Below are positions 21,136 to 32,860 of a DNA stretch of 64,000 nt, piece by piece. Made by a program: the position numbers and the translations under genes. How positions within the stretch are numbered: position 1 is the first letter of the stretch; each line of letters opens with the position of its first letter. Origin of the DNA: Ipomoea triloba (Eukaryota; Streptophyta; Magnoliopsida; Solanales; Convolvulaceae); NCBI RefSeq assembly GCF_003576645.1, contig NC_044917.1, positions 23,280,280 through 23,344,279 of the forward strand. The letters run 5' to 3'. The notes beneath the pieces are model-generated. The model was given only the letters and a program-made list of their open reading frames with translations. It had not been told where the DNA came from and did not search any database.

Positions 21136-22516
21136 CACGTGGCGCCACGCCGTCCCATCGCAGCCGTTTCTCCATTGAACCGAAAGCCTCCACTACCGGA
21201 CGAACATGAACCTTCACGAATGTGGGCCCCGCTGCTTTTATCCATTAAAACACGTCATGTGTCTCACGTGACACTAGCCTACCTTTGCCCCCCACATTGA
21301 CCCTTTTGCCCCTACTCCCCCTTCAAATCTATTCGCGTTTGCGCCAATTTTAAGTAAACTTACTATTGGATGCCCTTTTAAGTTTTTTTAGACTTCCCAT
21401 TCTTAACCATTCAAATTACCAATACTACTCTGCAATGTGATAATACATCTATTACCGTTTCAAATAGGTAATCACATGATCGAATCCTAATAGTGGAGAC
21501 AACATTGATTTTTTTGGTTGAAAGAAATTGAGAAAGTATATAACAGATGTTACATATCAAACTATATTGATTCAAGTAATAATGTTTGAATCACATAAAT
21601 ATAAAATAAAAAATTCAAACTTATATGTATTATATGTATGCAACAACACTTATATGAAAGTTCCTTTCAAATGAATTCAGTTATAATGTATTAGTTTCAT
21701 CAATGTAGGATGCGAAAATATCATATCTATTTTGTTTGTATGCATATATTTAGGTGTGGGAAGTAATTTCTTTTTTTTTTTAAATTTTAAATAAAGTCTT
21801 TTTAAATTTTACCACACAATAATGAAATAATTTACACTTATTAAATTCCCATAATAATTCACTTCTACTGGTTTAAAAAGAAAATTTATTTATTAATTAA
21901 ATATAAAGAAAATCAATTAAGTAGTTTTGAAGAAATAAATGTATGCAAAACATGTTAAAAAGTGAGTTGAAAAGTAAAGTCCGTATTCCAAATTTCAATT
22001 AAATTTGATACTTGATTATGATTTTAATAATACTCCGTAATTATTATGATGGAATAGTACAAATTTGACTTGAAACAATTTAAATAAGAATATAATATAG
22101 CTTAACTATGAAATTTATTAAAATTTTCATAAATGAATTGGAATGCTTCTACTTAAATGTTGAATTTTCAACCCCAAAAACTTCTACATTTTGACTTGAC
22201 AGAACATTTGATGAGGATGTAAATCACGGCATATCGATGTGTATAAAGAATCTGTTCATTTTGAACATAATCTCCATATTATTATTATAAAGATTTATAT
22301 TTTAATCTTCTCTATAAAGTATTATATATTAAATCTGAGCTAAACTCATGAGCTAATAAATTGGAATGCTAGCTGAGGTAAAGGATGTGTTTGGCGAAGT
22401 AAACCCAATAGGAATTTGGAGAAAACGTGTTTCTTGTGTGGGGGATTAGACTGAAAGTTTTACGGAATGTCGACTCACGTGCGAGGGGTAGGCAAAGTAA
22501 TTTAGAGTGGCACGTG
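21136..22516 (+). promoter_or_regulatory. Promoter region of gene copy A with four CACGTG boxes
   Basis: CACGTG occurs at 21136-21141, 21265-21270, 22476-22481 and 22511-22516, upstream of a TATA box (TATAAAA at 22541-22547). G-boxes of this type bind plant bZIP and bHLH factors. The last three lie in the 1.3 kb absent from copy B. The first is changed to CAAGTG in B. Confidence 0.55.
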
Positions 22517-22540
22517 CGAGATGGATTCATTTCTGGGTCA

Positions 22541-22547
22541 TATAAAA
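22541..22547 (+). promoter_or_regulatory. TATA box of gene copy A
   Basis: TATAAAA lies 187 bp upstream of the ATG at 22728. It is conserved in copy B at 38597-38603. Confidence 0.6.
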
Positions 22548-22603
22548 CTGCTCGGAGGCCGAGGTTGTCCGGTAGCAGAAGTGGTGAAATCGAACATTGC
22601 TTT

Positions 22604-22606
<3 letters not shown>

Positions 22607-22642
<36 letters not shown>
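22607..22642. repeat. (CT)n in the 5' leader of gene copy A
   Basis: About 18 CT repeats between the TATA box and the ATG, versus about 10 in copy B (38664-38683). Pyrimidine-rich leaders are common in plant genes. ORFs made of Arg-Glu or Ser-Leu repeats here are artefacts. Confidence 0.9.
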
Positions 22643-22643
<1 letters not shown>

Positions 22644-22727
22644 CCGTATCTCTTGCTGCAAATCCCGAGTCGACTCAGCGAGCTCCGGCACTTATTTTTG
22701 GTCTGAATCTGTTTTTGTATATTTTTG

Positions 22728-25707
22728 ATGGTTTTCTTGATGGAAAGTGGTGAGATGGCGCCGGAAGTGGACTGGCAGAGAGGTAAAGCGGCGCCGGTGA
22801 AGCTGGAAGTGGAAGCCGATGATCCTTTGGAGGAAGAACACGGCCCACTCAACAAACGATCCAAGCTCTCTTCTCCTCTTCAGGTATCTCTTATCCTCTC
22901 TACGCTCTAATATGCTGGATTTTATGTCCTGTGTATAAGCTGTTAAGGGATTTCTTGCCCTTTTTTTGTGAGAAGGCGATGCATCGATATTCAATAGATC
23001 TTAGGTAGAGGATTTATGATAAGCAAAAATGAGTAATTATAGTTTGGGGATTTATAGTAAGTCCTGGTTATTGAATAAAAGGATTAAAGTTCACATTTTT
23101 ATGAATAGTTCTATTGGTTTACTGATTCCTATAGTTTATTTTAAATAATTGTGCATTGACTGATGATGATTTTATAGACGACTAGCTTTGAAAGTTTGAA
23201 TTAGTATACTTTCTGGCTTGCCCTTTTAAGTTTTTATTTTTTTTATTTTTTTTATTTTTATATTCATTTCTTGTTGTTGATGTATAATTGGCTAGTTTGT
23301 TTCTGTTTTGCAGCATCAGGTGGGAATTGGAGTGAGTGATTTCAGGGAACCTCAGGTGGTGCAGTATAACCCGCTAGAGGAGCCAAGTCCATTGGGATTG
23401 AGTTTAAGGAAGAGCCCATCACTTTTGGATTTGATCCAAATGAGGCTTTCTCAAGGGAAGATGTCAAAGGATGGAGGAAATCCTGGTAAAAAGGAACAGA
23501 AGCCCAATTCCAGCGCAACAGAGAAGCTAAAGGCGTCTAATTTCCCTGCAACGATTCTCAAAATTGGTAGCTGGGAGGTATTTGCAGTTTTGTTCTCAGA
23601 TATTTTTAAATAAACGAGGTACATTTGTTGGCGGGGTACTGAGTGGTGGTTGTGTTGTGTGTGCAGTATAAGTCTAGGTATGAAGGGGATTTAGTGGCGA
23701 AATGTTACTTTGCAAAGCACAAGCTGGTTTGGGAAGTTCTCGATGGTGGGCTCAAGAATAAGATTGAAATTCAGTGGTCTGACATTATGGGGATAAAGGC
23801 AACTTACCCGGATGATGGACCTGGGACGTTGGATGTGGTGGTACGTGGTGTAACTTCAATCTTGTGTTGTTACAAAATAGAAATACAAGTTCCATTATTG
23901 ATGTTTCTAATATGGTTTTGGTGATTGCTATCCTTTTTTGTTTCAGTTGGCGAGGCAACCACTTTTCTTTAGGGAGACAAATCCCCAACCGAGGAAACAC
24001 ACATTGTGGCAAGCAACTTCAGATTTTACTGGAGGACAGGCTAGCATGAACAGGTAACTAATTGCCTGGATCATTGTGATCATTGTGATTTTGACCAATT
24101 TGGCATCTACTACTATATCATGAATGAAAGCGGAATTCAAGTATCTTGTGTGGAATGGATGTTTTTTCTTTGTGTATCCGTCTTGTTGGGCAACAGAATA
24201 GATTCTTTAGCCGGTTACCACTCTTTTGATTTAAAGGTTCAATGCAGCACATGGACAGCTGCTTTAATTGATATTAGCATCCTTGGGGGCGTGAATTGGG
24301 AATTTGAGAGGCCATTTTTGCATGCTATGAAATTCCAAGTTAACCTAATTTGCTTTTGATTGGAATTTGGAAGGCATCCTTTTTTGACTGCCAAAAAAGA
24401 AAAACAAAAGGAAATTAAATGGTGGGTGGTAGGTTGTTGCAGTTGTTTAGAACTCTTGCAGGTTGTAAGCTGCCTACCGGAAATTAGAAGACTTTTAAGA
24501 AGAGAGTATCTTTTACTCTTTTTTTTGGTCCTGTTGGTTCTCTTTTTTTCTAAATAGTATTTTCCTTCACCACAGGCGACATTATCTGCAGTGTCCTCAG
24601 GGCTTGTTAGGAAAGCATTTTGAAAAGCTTGTTCAATGTGATCCCCGTCTGAACTTTCTAAGTCAACAAGCGGAGATAAAATTAGATTCTCCTTATTTCG
24701 AGTCCAAAATATCAATATTTGAAGATCCCGATGAAAGTGATACTGGGACTGATCTGAATGGTGGAGAAAATTCCTCTTTCCTTGATTTGTGTGATGCCAA
24801 TTCACCTTCGGGGGCTCACTGTTCTTCCTCACGGAGTGAACAAGATCACATTATTCAGCCTTTGGAATCTATTCGGCGTGAAACATCATCACCAAGCTCA
24901 GGTACTACATTTATTCACACTTCAAAGTTGTTATTTGGTGTGCTTGCCATGTATGAAATTTCTTCGGAAATGTGAGTTTCTAAATATATGATGTCTTTGG
25001 TTGTTAGAATGAAAACTGCTAGAATAGTGCCATTCGGTACTTTCCTTTTCTAGCACTCTAACTTGACATTCTTATTCTTAGTGATGGACACGCGGGTAAT
25101 TGAAGATATTAAAAGTATTGGAGTAGAAGAATGGAAGGGACTGAGTAACTGGGATCAGATCAGAGTCCCGGGGCTTCATCCTTCTATGTCGATGGGTGAT
25201 CTTGTTAGTCATCTTGAACAACGCATGTCGGAGCAAAAAACATCCAAAGATTTCAATCTCTCTAGCCAGGAACGACAAAGTTTAGAAATGCTTGAAGAGA
25301 TAAACCGTTGCTTGTTTAGCGACACTCAGTATATGCCTGCAGCCTCGGATGAAAAGTCTCTCATGTCCCGGGTCAATTCTCTCTGCTGCCTTCTTCAGAA
25401 AGACCCTCCTCCGCCCACCGCCCAAAGAAGAGAGAATTATCACGAGACAGCAATGGGGGACAAGGGAGTTGGAGAGTTCAACTTCACTTCTGCATCAATA
25501 GTTAGTGAAAGGAATGTAGAGGAAAATCGTTCTCCCACTCCAGATGACGATGAACTACCTGATGATCTCACATGCTCGAAGCAGAAACCATCGATGTCAA
25601 GAAAGGACTCAGTTGGGGATCTATTGCTCAACCTTCCTCGAATAACGTCGCTGCCTCAGTTTTTGTTCAATATCGCCGAAGATTCTGATTATCATCAAGC
25701 TAGGTAG
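22728..25707 (+). CDS. TRF2/HOY1-like PH-domain protein, copy A, six exons, 550 aa
   Basis: Coding exons are 22728-22883, 23314-23577, 23667-23840, 23947-24053, 24576-24901 and 25082-25707. All introns are GT-AG, the phases join and the total is 1,653 nt. Residues 40-52 hold a basic stretch (LNKRSKL). Residues about 131-260 form the conserved core, with ILKIGSWE, RYEGDLVAKCYFAKHK, WSDIMGIKATYPDDGPGTL and RQPLFFRETNPQPRKHTLWQ. I associate this core with plant proteins annotated as TRF2/HOY1 PH-like. The C-terminal half is Ser-rich and acidic and ends with a conserved DLLLNLPRITSLPQFLF. Biochemical function is not established from sequence; a nuclear or scaffold role is a guess. The start at 22728 is the first ATG after the TATA box and is kept in copy B; 22755 is an alternative. 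No defect is seen. Confidence 0.85.
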
Positions 25708-26736
25708 AGCGGTTTTATTTTCTTCAACTCATCATCATCATCATCAAAGGGATGGTGAGACCTCTCACTGTAAATATAGCCAACTTGTTATAGATGTGTA
25801 CTAATTTTGTTCAGTTTAGGAATTCAAATTTGGTGTTCATGAAGCGTTGGTTTCTTATGTGCAGATGTTTTCCTTTGTCATCCCCTCTTATTTTATATTG
25901 TTGTATCAAAATCCTTAAAAACATGATATTTGTGGTTTAATGTGTATTTGCAAGTGAACTGCTGTATGTGGATATGAAGAACCTGGTTTTGGAGCATGAA
26001 CTCAGGATTGCGTTCAGGGTCTAGCAAATTTCCAGACCAGTACTCCCTAATTTTTATGTTTTTTGTGTTTTTAGCTACTAGGCTCTGACATTTGAGAATC
26101 ATGTGACAATAGAAGAAAAATAGAAAGAAAATCATTATTAGTATGAACTAAAGTATTGAATAGTGGAGGTAACGGTGTAATATCATCAAAATGATCAGAT
26201 TGTTGATTGTCTACGGATAAAGGACCTGAACGAAGCCAAAGGGTCGAGCTTTAGGCTAAACTGTCCCTGGTTGGGAAAAGATGCTTGAGTTGTGGTGTGG
26301 GAAGACTAGCAATTGAATCAGTTGTTGCGCTTTGATAGCTATTGTGCGCGAAGAAAGAAAAGCTTTTAGGAGGGCATGAATTATCATTCGATAAGTCCCT
26401 CTTAGGTATTGATAACTATAAGGTTATAAGTTTGATTTTTTTTTTTGTTTGAGTTGATCAATTATGAGTAATATTGTCCGTTTTATCTTATTGTAATCCT
26501 TTATTGATTAAGGTTACGACTGTAAATTTTTTGTCACTCCCTTAAAAATAGAGTTTTTTTTAGTACTATTGAATCTTTTGCAATGTAGTATTTGTCTATA
26601 AAATTTTAAATAGTAAAAATTGTAATATTGAATTGTTAAAGAGAGCTTGAAAAGACAATTTAAAAATGGTCATACTTATAAGACAATGATTGAATTCGTA
26701 CTACCCTATAACCCATGAATAAACATGCAATTTACT
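25708..26736. other. 3' flank of gene copy A
   Basis: This holds the presumed 3' UTR and intergenic DNA collinear with unit B. The sequence around 26379-26383 (AATTA) is the empty site for the chromovirus found in B. A short stretch at about 26548-26605 resembles the tail of the SINE at 32491-32655. No gene is seen. Confidence 0.6.
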
Positions 26737-27671
26737 CTAGAGGGTTCCAGACCGGAGTGGAGTGGAGAACATTAATCTAGGTCTGTTTATCCATTGGTTC
26801 GACTTCCCCGACCTCATTTTTCAATCAGGTTAGGAATTCTTATAGATCGAGGCTCTTTGTCTTTTTGTCGAATGGCATTCAAGTGCGTGAAATGATGTCT
26901 TACGGCCTTTGACGTGGCAAACCTCTGTATAAATAACTTAGCCAACTCAGTAAAATTCTCGATTGACCCTGGCTCTAGTGATTCCAACCGCTTTGCAGCC
27001 CTTCCTTTCAAAGTGGAGAAGAATGTCTAGCAAATGACGGCGTCGGAAACTCCCATCATCAGCATATTATCGTAATAGGAGTTGATATGTTCCTGGTCGA
27101 TCTTGCCGTTGTAATTTTTTATTTCCAGGTACCTGTAAATCTATCGGGTACTCTTCCTGCATAATCTGTATGATGAATGGGGTAGTTAGTAGGGGAGTAC
27201 TTGGTTAGCTACTCGGGGCATCTACTCCCGTCTCCATCGGTTGAACTTCTTTCTTACTTGATCTAATCGGGAGCTCAGATCTGTCTTCCCCTTGGGGGTT
27301 TCTTCGGTGACGGGGTTTCGAGGCGTTGATCACTTTAGAATCACCCTAGCGTTCCGAGGGTGTTTGATCGACGGACATACGTCTTTCCACTCGCACACCC
27401 AATCAATCTTGAACGGGAGACTAAATCTTGTTGAATGCACTTCGACAAGGGCTATCATCTACTCGGTTATCTTCCCATGAATCCAACCGAGTCTGATTCC
27501 GACCTCGTCGAAGGCGTACGGTCGATGGACATACGTCCTTCCACTCGCACAACCAATCGATCTCGGACGGGAGGCTAAATCTTGTTGAATGCACTTCGAC
27601 AATGGCTATCATATGCTCGGCTATCCTCTCCTGAATCCAATCAGGTTTAAGCCGACTGGCGAGGTTAAGAG
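26737..27671 (-). pseudogene. Gypsy gag fragment
   Basis: On the minus strand 27011-26814 encodes MKGRAAKRLESLEPGSIENF followed by LAKLFIQRFATSK and HFTHLNAIRQ. This is the conserved retrotransposon gag block of Tat-type Gypsy elements. The rest of gag and all of pol are absent. Upstream on that strand is a tandem duplication of about 155 bp (27364-27518 and 27519-27671). The element continues beyond the inserted Copia element at 35494. Confidence 0.7.
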
Positions 27672-29017
27672 TGTTAGACATGTATGCCCTAGGAGCCAGC
27701 ATTTATTATTTTGGACATTAATTTCTTATTAAATAAATATAATAAATAATTGTTTTATTTATTTTATTAAGGCTTAGTTAATATTCGATATTATTCCATG
27801 AAATCTTCTTAATTCTTCATTCTTTAAGTGTTAAGAATATGAGTGACGAAGAATTAATAATGAAGTATTGTAAAATGTTCTTAGTCATAGGAATTCTAAT
27901 TGGGCATTAGAATTCCGATAAGACTAGCACATGTCCTTCTTATGGTGAGTCTCATGCCATTCTGTATGAGATACAGAGAGTGGACATGTGAATGATTTTT
28001 AGAGAACAAGTCATTGAACATTGACTGACTACAACGTACCGCATGGTGTTTACCTACGTGTCATCTGTATGTTGTATGTTACAAGTATGCAATAATCCTT
28101 TGACTTGAGACGACATGGTTGTCTCATACATATGGTGAACTAGTTTTTGCCAGTATGCGCCTTTTGTTCCTTATGGGACTATAAGTATACTTAGTGGCCT
28201 AGTTCAGTATTGTACGGAGACATGTGTGCGTTCAATAGAGGATCCACCGCCTTGAGGTAACAATGATGTTCCAGTCTATTCAATAATCATACAACGAGAA
28301 TCTCTGGCCAGAGTATAATGAAGTTGAACTTCAGGTTAAGATTATTGAATAGACATATTGACCGGGTTTATGGGTTTGACCAAGTTTGACCATGACTTTT
28401 ATTTGGTTCGGAACAAGTGTTCTATGGAAGGAATGTTGCATGATATTTGTAACGGAAAGCTTCATTATAATATATTAAAATATATTCATTGTCAACTAGG
28501 TAGTCATGAAATACTGCTAGGTGCTACTCATGACTTACGAGTTATTTAATAATGAGTTATTAAATATTACTCGTTGCTAGTTTGACTATGAACCTAGAAA
28601 GTCACACCTTAATGGTTCGTGGTAATGCTGAGAACTTTAAAAGAAATCGATAAAGAGTTATCGATATTGAATTAATACATTAATAATTGATTAATGGATT
28701 AATTCAATATTGGGTAGTTTTGGGCTTTTAAAGGTTAGCACCTTTGGACACAAACCAGGCTATATATATAGCCTTCCCTATTTCTTAAGAAAAACAGAAT
28801 AGATACAGAGATTAAGTCAGGAAAATAGTTTTCACGTAGAAATCTCTGGGAGTTCTCGCGTGCCCGACCGATGGACGGACTAGAGATCGGACGAGTGGAC
28901 GATTTTGATTCTGCCAAATCACGCTTCAAGGGTAAACCTTTCTAACTTCCTTTTTAAACATAGAATCATGAAAAAGTTATTTGATACTTCAGCTACGCAT
29001 GTATGTTTTTTCTAACA
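27672..29017 (+). repeat. 5' LTR of the Copia element
   Basis: TG...CA ends. Collinear with 34146-35493 with scattered substitutions. A TATA-like run (GGCTATATATATAGCC) lies at about 28758-28773. Confidence 0.9.
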
Positions 29018-31180
29018 GTGGTATAAGAGCCAGGCTTTTTCTACTATTTTATGTTTAGATTAATTTGTGATTTTTTTGGTTTTTATGAGATATATATTAA
29101 ATTAAAATATTTTTTTATATAATATATATAAGATATATATTAATCCCGAGTAGGCCTGGCTGCGTGTCGTTTCTCCCCGAGAAGGCGATGAAGTGTTCAT
29201 CGCCGACGACCCTAGCGAGAGCGCACCGGCGGTCTTGTTTTGCGTCACTCTTGGGATGGCGATGATGTAGGCTGCTGGCCAAAGGTGCAGAGGTGGTGGA
29301 CGGCATTGCTGGCCGGGAAGAATAGCCGGCGTCCATGGCTACAGTTACGTAAATTTTAGAAAGTAAATAAATATATATTACCAATTAAATTATTAGATAA
29401 TTATGGTAGTATTATATTTTGAAAAATACATATATATGATAATTAGAATTTTTTGTTACCAAATAAAATATGAGATATTTTTGTGGCATTAATTGTTATC
29501 ATATTTTGAAAATTATAATATATGATAATTGGAATTTATTACCAAAAAAAATATTAGATATTTTAAGTGGTATTAATTGTTATCATATTTGAAAATATTC
29601 TATATTGATAATTGAAAATTAATTACTACTAATTTAAATATGAGATATTTTGGTAGTATTAATTTTTATCATATTGATCATTTTCTATAATTGAAAAATT
29701 AATATTTTTGGAAGATTGGATGATAATATATTGTTATTACCATATGAAATATGATTTTTATGGTATTAATAATTATATTATTATAATCTTGAAATATTTA
29801 TTTTGCTTCTTAAATAGTGATTCTTTTATGTGATAATTGAATGCTATTTTAGGTAAGTTTCCATGATTATAATATTTTAGATTAAAATGTTTAATTTAAA
29901 ATAATATTATAATAGTAATTAATTGATTACATACAAATTAAATTTTGGTATGAAATTAATTAATTAATGGAAAGTTATGATTTGTTATATGGAAATTGGT
30001 TTCCATATAAAGTTTTATTTGGATTGGCCCAAGTTTTTATTGGTATAATTGGATTATATCTTATAAAGCCACAAATGAATGTATTATTTATTTTATGCTA
30101 TGTACGGATTGCTTAGCATGTCGGTTTGGTCATGGACTTAGGACCCGTTGAATAAATGTGATTTATTTTGGATTTTGCATATATAGTTTTTGGTGATTAA
30201 TTAAAATTGGGGCCTGCGTGCCTCTTATCTATTATTGTAATGTAAATTCCTTCCTGAAATATGTACCTCTTTTCTAGTAGATAGGAATTGTATGTAAAAA
30301 GATCCCAAAGACTTCAAGTGAAGACCCGAAGACTTCAAGAGTTGAAGACTTGAAAATGTATGATGGAAGCTTACATGTAATAGATAGGATTTTAATTTTT
30401 CACTATTCACTGTGCACGGTCAAAATTAGCTGGCTCAATTTTGACCATTTAGAAGTCCATGACCGATATCGAGTTTATTTTTCATGCACTTTATATATGT
30501 GATTTATGTGAAAATGTTGCATGAGTAAAGTGAAACTTAATAATTCTTAAAATCTTCTATATATTAAAATATTACGGAGTAAGTTGTAAACGGTTAGGCC
30601 TCAAGAGTTGAGATTACCTAATCGTGGCTCTCCACCATCGTATGAAATCGAGTATTTTTCTTGATACGGTGTCGACTATGCCAACATAGGGGCAACGTGT
30701 TAATTGAAAATATTTTGATTTTCTTACTTTAAACATGTGATGTGGTAGCACTTAGAAACTTTGTTTTTCAAGAAACCACTAAAGGTGAGAAAAGTCAAGG
30801 TTCAACTCTACTTGTTATCAGGATGGTGGGTTTGACTTAACTGAGTCCATTGGGCTAATATGCCCCTTAAGGTGAGGTTCAATGGGCCATGGAGCCCAAG
30901 TTTAATAAAATCGAATCATGCATGAGATGTATTGGCAAGAGTTGGCCACTTACAAAATTTTCAAATTCCAAGATGCCCCTTAAGGTGATGAATGAGATAA
31001 ATTTGTAAGACCTCGATTACCCATTAGAAATCTTCCAACGGGATTTCTATTTCTTGCTTGGGAAGTGCAGGATTCGAAAAATTTAGAGGGAGGTACTATT
31101 TCATTATATAATCGAAAATCAAATAGTTTAATAAAGAATCGTGTCTAATAATTAAATTTATTTTCTGCAGTTATTTTGAA
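29018..31180 (+). other. Untranslated leader of the Copia element
   Basis: The primer site is at the start. The rest is AT-rich with no coding signal except short chance ORFs. A GC-rich island at about 29145-29345 stands out from the AT-rich surroundings and may be a further small insertion. Confidence 0.6.
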
Positions 31181-32077
31181 ATGACTTTAAATGTTTATCC
31201 AAAATACTCGAAGAAAACAAACTTATTAGACCAAATTTCACTGATTGGCTCCGAAATTTGAGAATCGTTCTCAATTTGGAGAAGATCGGTTATGTTTTGA
31301 TCCAAGATCCTCTATTGATTGGTATCATACCAGATGATGCTGATGTTGATCAGCTTGCTGTTCATAATGCTGATGTTACAGCATTTGATAAGTGGAAGGA
31401 CGATGATCTGAGGGCTAAGAGTTATATCCTTGCCTCTATGACCAATGAGTTACAACGTCAGCATGAAAAGATGTCTGACGCAAAATCTATGGTCAATCAC
31501 CTACAAGAGTTGTACGGTGAGTACAATAGGATTGCACGTTATGAGGTTACTAAGGCCTTATTTCGAGCAAAGCTACAAGAAGGAGGAAATGTAGGAGATC
31601 ATGTCCTAAATATGATTGGCTTATTACAAAGATTGGAAGAATTAAATATCTCCTTGACACTGAGCTTGAAGTAGACTTAATTCTACAGTTTTTTCCAGAT
31701 TCTTTTGGCCTTTCATAATGAATTTCCACATGAACAAGCTTCATTGTTCCAAATTTGATCTGCACAATATGTTGTGTACTGCTCATGCTACAATGAAGGG
31801 TATGAACACTGATATTGTTCTTTTGGCCTCTTTCAAGTCAAAGAAGAAGAGAAAGAACAAGAAGGTTTCTGAAATGAAACCAACTGGGAGAGTGACCAAA
31901 ACTAAAGGGAAGGTTGCAAGTAAAGAAAAGTGTTTCCATTGCAACAAAGAAGGGCATTGGAAAAGAAATTGCACAGAATACTTAAAGTCTTTGAAGGTCA
32001 AGGGCAATGACAAAGCTTCAGAAGGTATGTCTGTTATGCTCATTATTGAGACTATTTTTTCAAATTGGTCTAAATAA
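31181..32077 (+). pseudogene. Copia gag with CCHC zinc knuckle, broken
   Basis: From ATG at 31181 the frame encodes ILEENKLIRPNFTDWLRNLR and then a typical UBN2/gag-polypeptide region up to a stop at 31672-31674. The frame recovered at 31718 carries CFHCNKEGHWKRNC, the CX2CX4HX4C nucleocapsid knuckle, and ends at 32077. The capsid and nucleocapsid parts are separated by a stop and a frame change, so no full Gag is made. Confidence 0.85.
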
Positions 32078-32350
32078 ATGCTCATTATTGAGACTATTTT
32101 TTCAAATTGGTCTAAATAACTACTTCTTAGATAATATATTTTTTCAAATTGGTCTAAATAACTACTTCTTAGATAATATACTCAGAAGCAACTTCACATG
32201 TTTGTGTATCATTGTAGGATCTGAGAAGAAGTAGAATGCTCATTATTGAGACTATTTTTTCAAATTGGTCTAAATAACTACTTCTTAGATAATATACTCA
32301 GAAGCAACTTCACATGTTTGTGTATCATTGTAGGATCTGAGAAGAAGTAG
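32036..32350. repeat. Staggered nested tandem duplications
   Basis: The word ATGCTCATTATTGAGACTAT starts at 32036, 32078 and 32236. The word CTACTTCTTAGATAATATA occurs three times and a longer block (about 32160-32234) is repeated at 32277-32350. The pattern looks like serial slippage within the gag-protease junction of the Copia element. Confidence 0.85.
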
Positions 32351-32477
32351 AGAGTTGACTGAAGATAAGATTGCTCTAAGGATGGGAAATGGAGCAAGAG
32401 TTGCTGCATTAGCTGTTGGAGATTTATCTATTCAGTTTTCATTTAATCATATTTTAAAAGACTAATTATGTCATTCT
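32351..32477 (+). pseudogene. Copia protease remnant
   Basis: RELTEDKIALRMGNGARVAA and VGDLSI are recognisable from the protease region of Copia polyproteins. The open frame is lost on both sides, and a SINE interrupts it at 32491. Confidence 0.6.
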
Positions 32478-32490
32478 AGTATTTAAAACA

Positions 32491-32655
32491 TTTTTTTTGA
32501 GTACTACTGACTCGGTTACAATGTAGTATCTATTCATAAACTACTTTCTCAACCTACTGAAGCACAAAGAGTCAGCACCACCTCCACTGAGGCTCGAACT
32601 TGCCCCCTCCAATATGGGATGCAACCGGATGCCACTAGACCACAAGGTCATTGGC
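32491..32655 (-). mobile_element. tRNA-derived SINE, 165 bp
   Basis: A perfect 13-bp target duplication AGTATTTAAAACA flanks it (32478-32490 and 32656-32668). On the minus strand it starts GCCAATGACCTTG, has a tRNA-type A box (TGGTCTAGTGG) and B box (AGTTCGAGCCT) with normal spacing, and ends in an A run (the T run at 32491-32498 on the plus strand). It is inserted within the Copia interior. Confidence 0.9.
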
Positions 32656-32860
32656 AGTATTTAAAACAGTATTTACATTCATGTTAAGAATAATTATGAA
32701 TTTTTCTTTTCGGAATAATGTTTATTACATTTATTTCAATAATAAATGCGATGGCACTAGAATATCGTTAAATGGTATTTATTGTTTAAATATGATTGAT
32801 GATTAATAAATGAGCAATTAATACATGTTGATGTATATATGGTCCATTTAATGGATCTTA

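Larger units (their letters stand above)
18640..26736 (+). repeat. Segmental duplication, unit A
   Basis: The unit is collinear with 37056-47825 in the same orientation, from 'gacattt..tgtgcaataactgac' on the left to 'aaacatgcaatttact' on the right. It contains gene copy A. Insertions specific to A are a solo LTR (19668-20105) and a Helitron (20117-20797). The 1.3-kb segment 21216-22533 and part of intron 4 are missing from B. The non-genic part 18640-19660 is AT-rich and contains no gene. Confidence 0.95.

Noticed and set aside
21049..21300. ORF starting MGNIIQNSSSPGRASNSTSY, kept in both duplication units (38423 onward in B)
   Set aside because: Conservation is explained by the duplication itself. 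The ORF ends differ because of the promoter deletion, codon content is unremarkable and no family is recognised.
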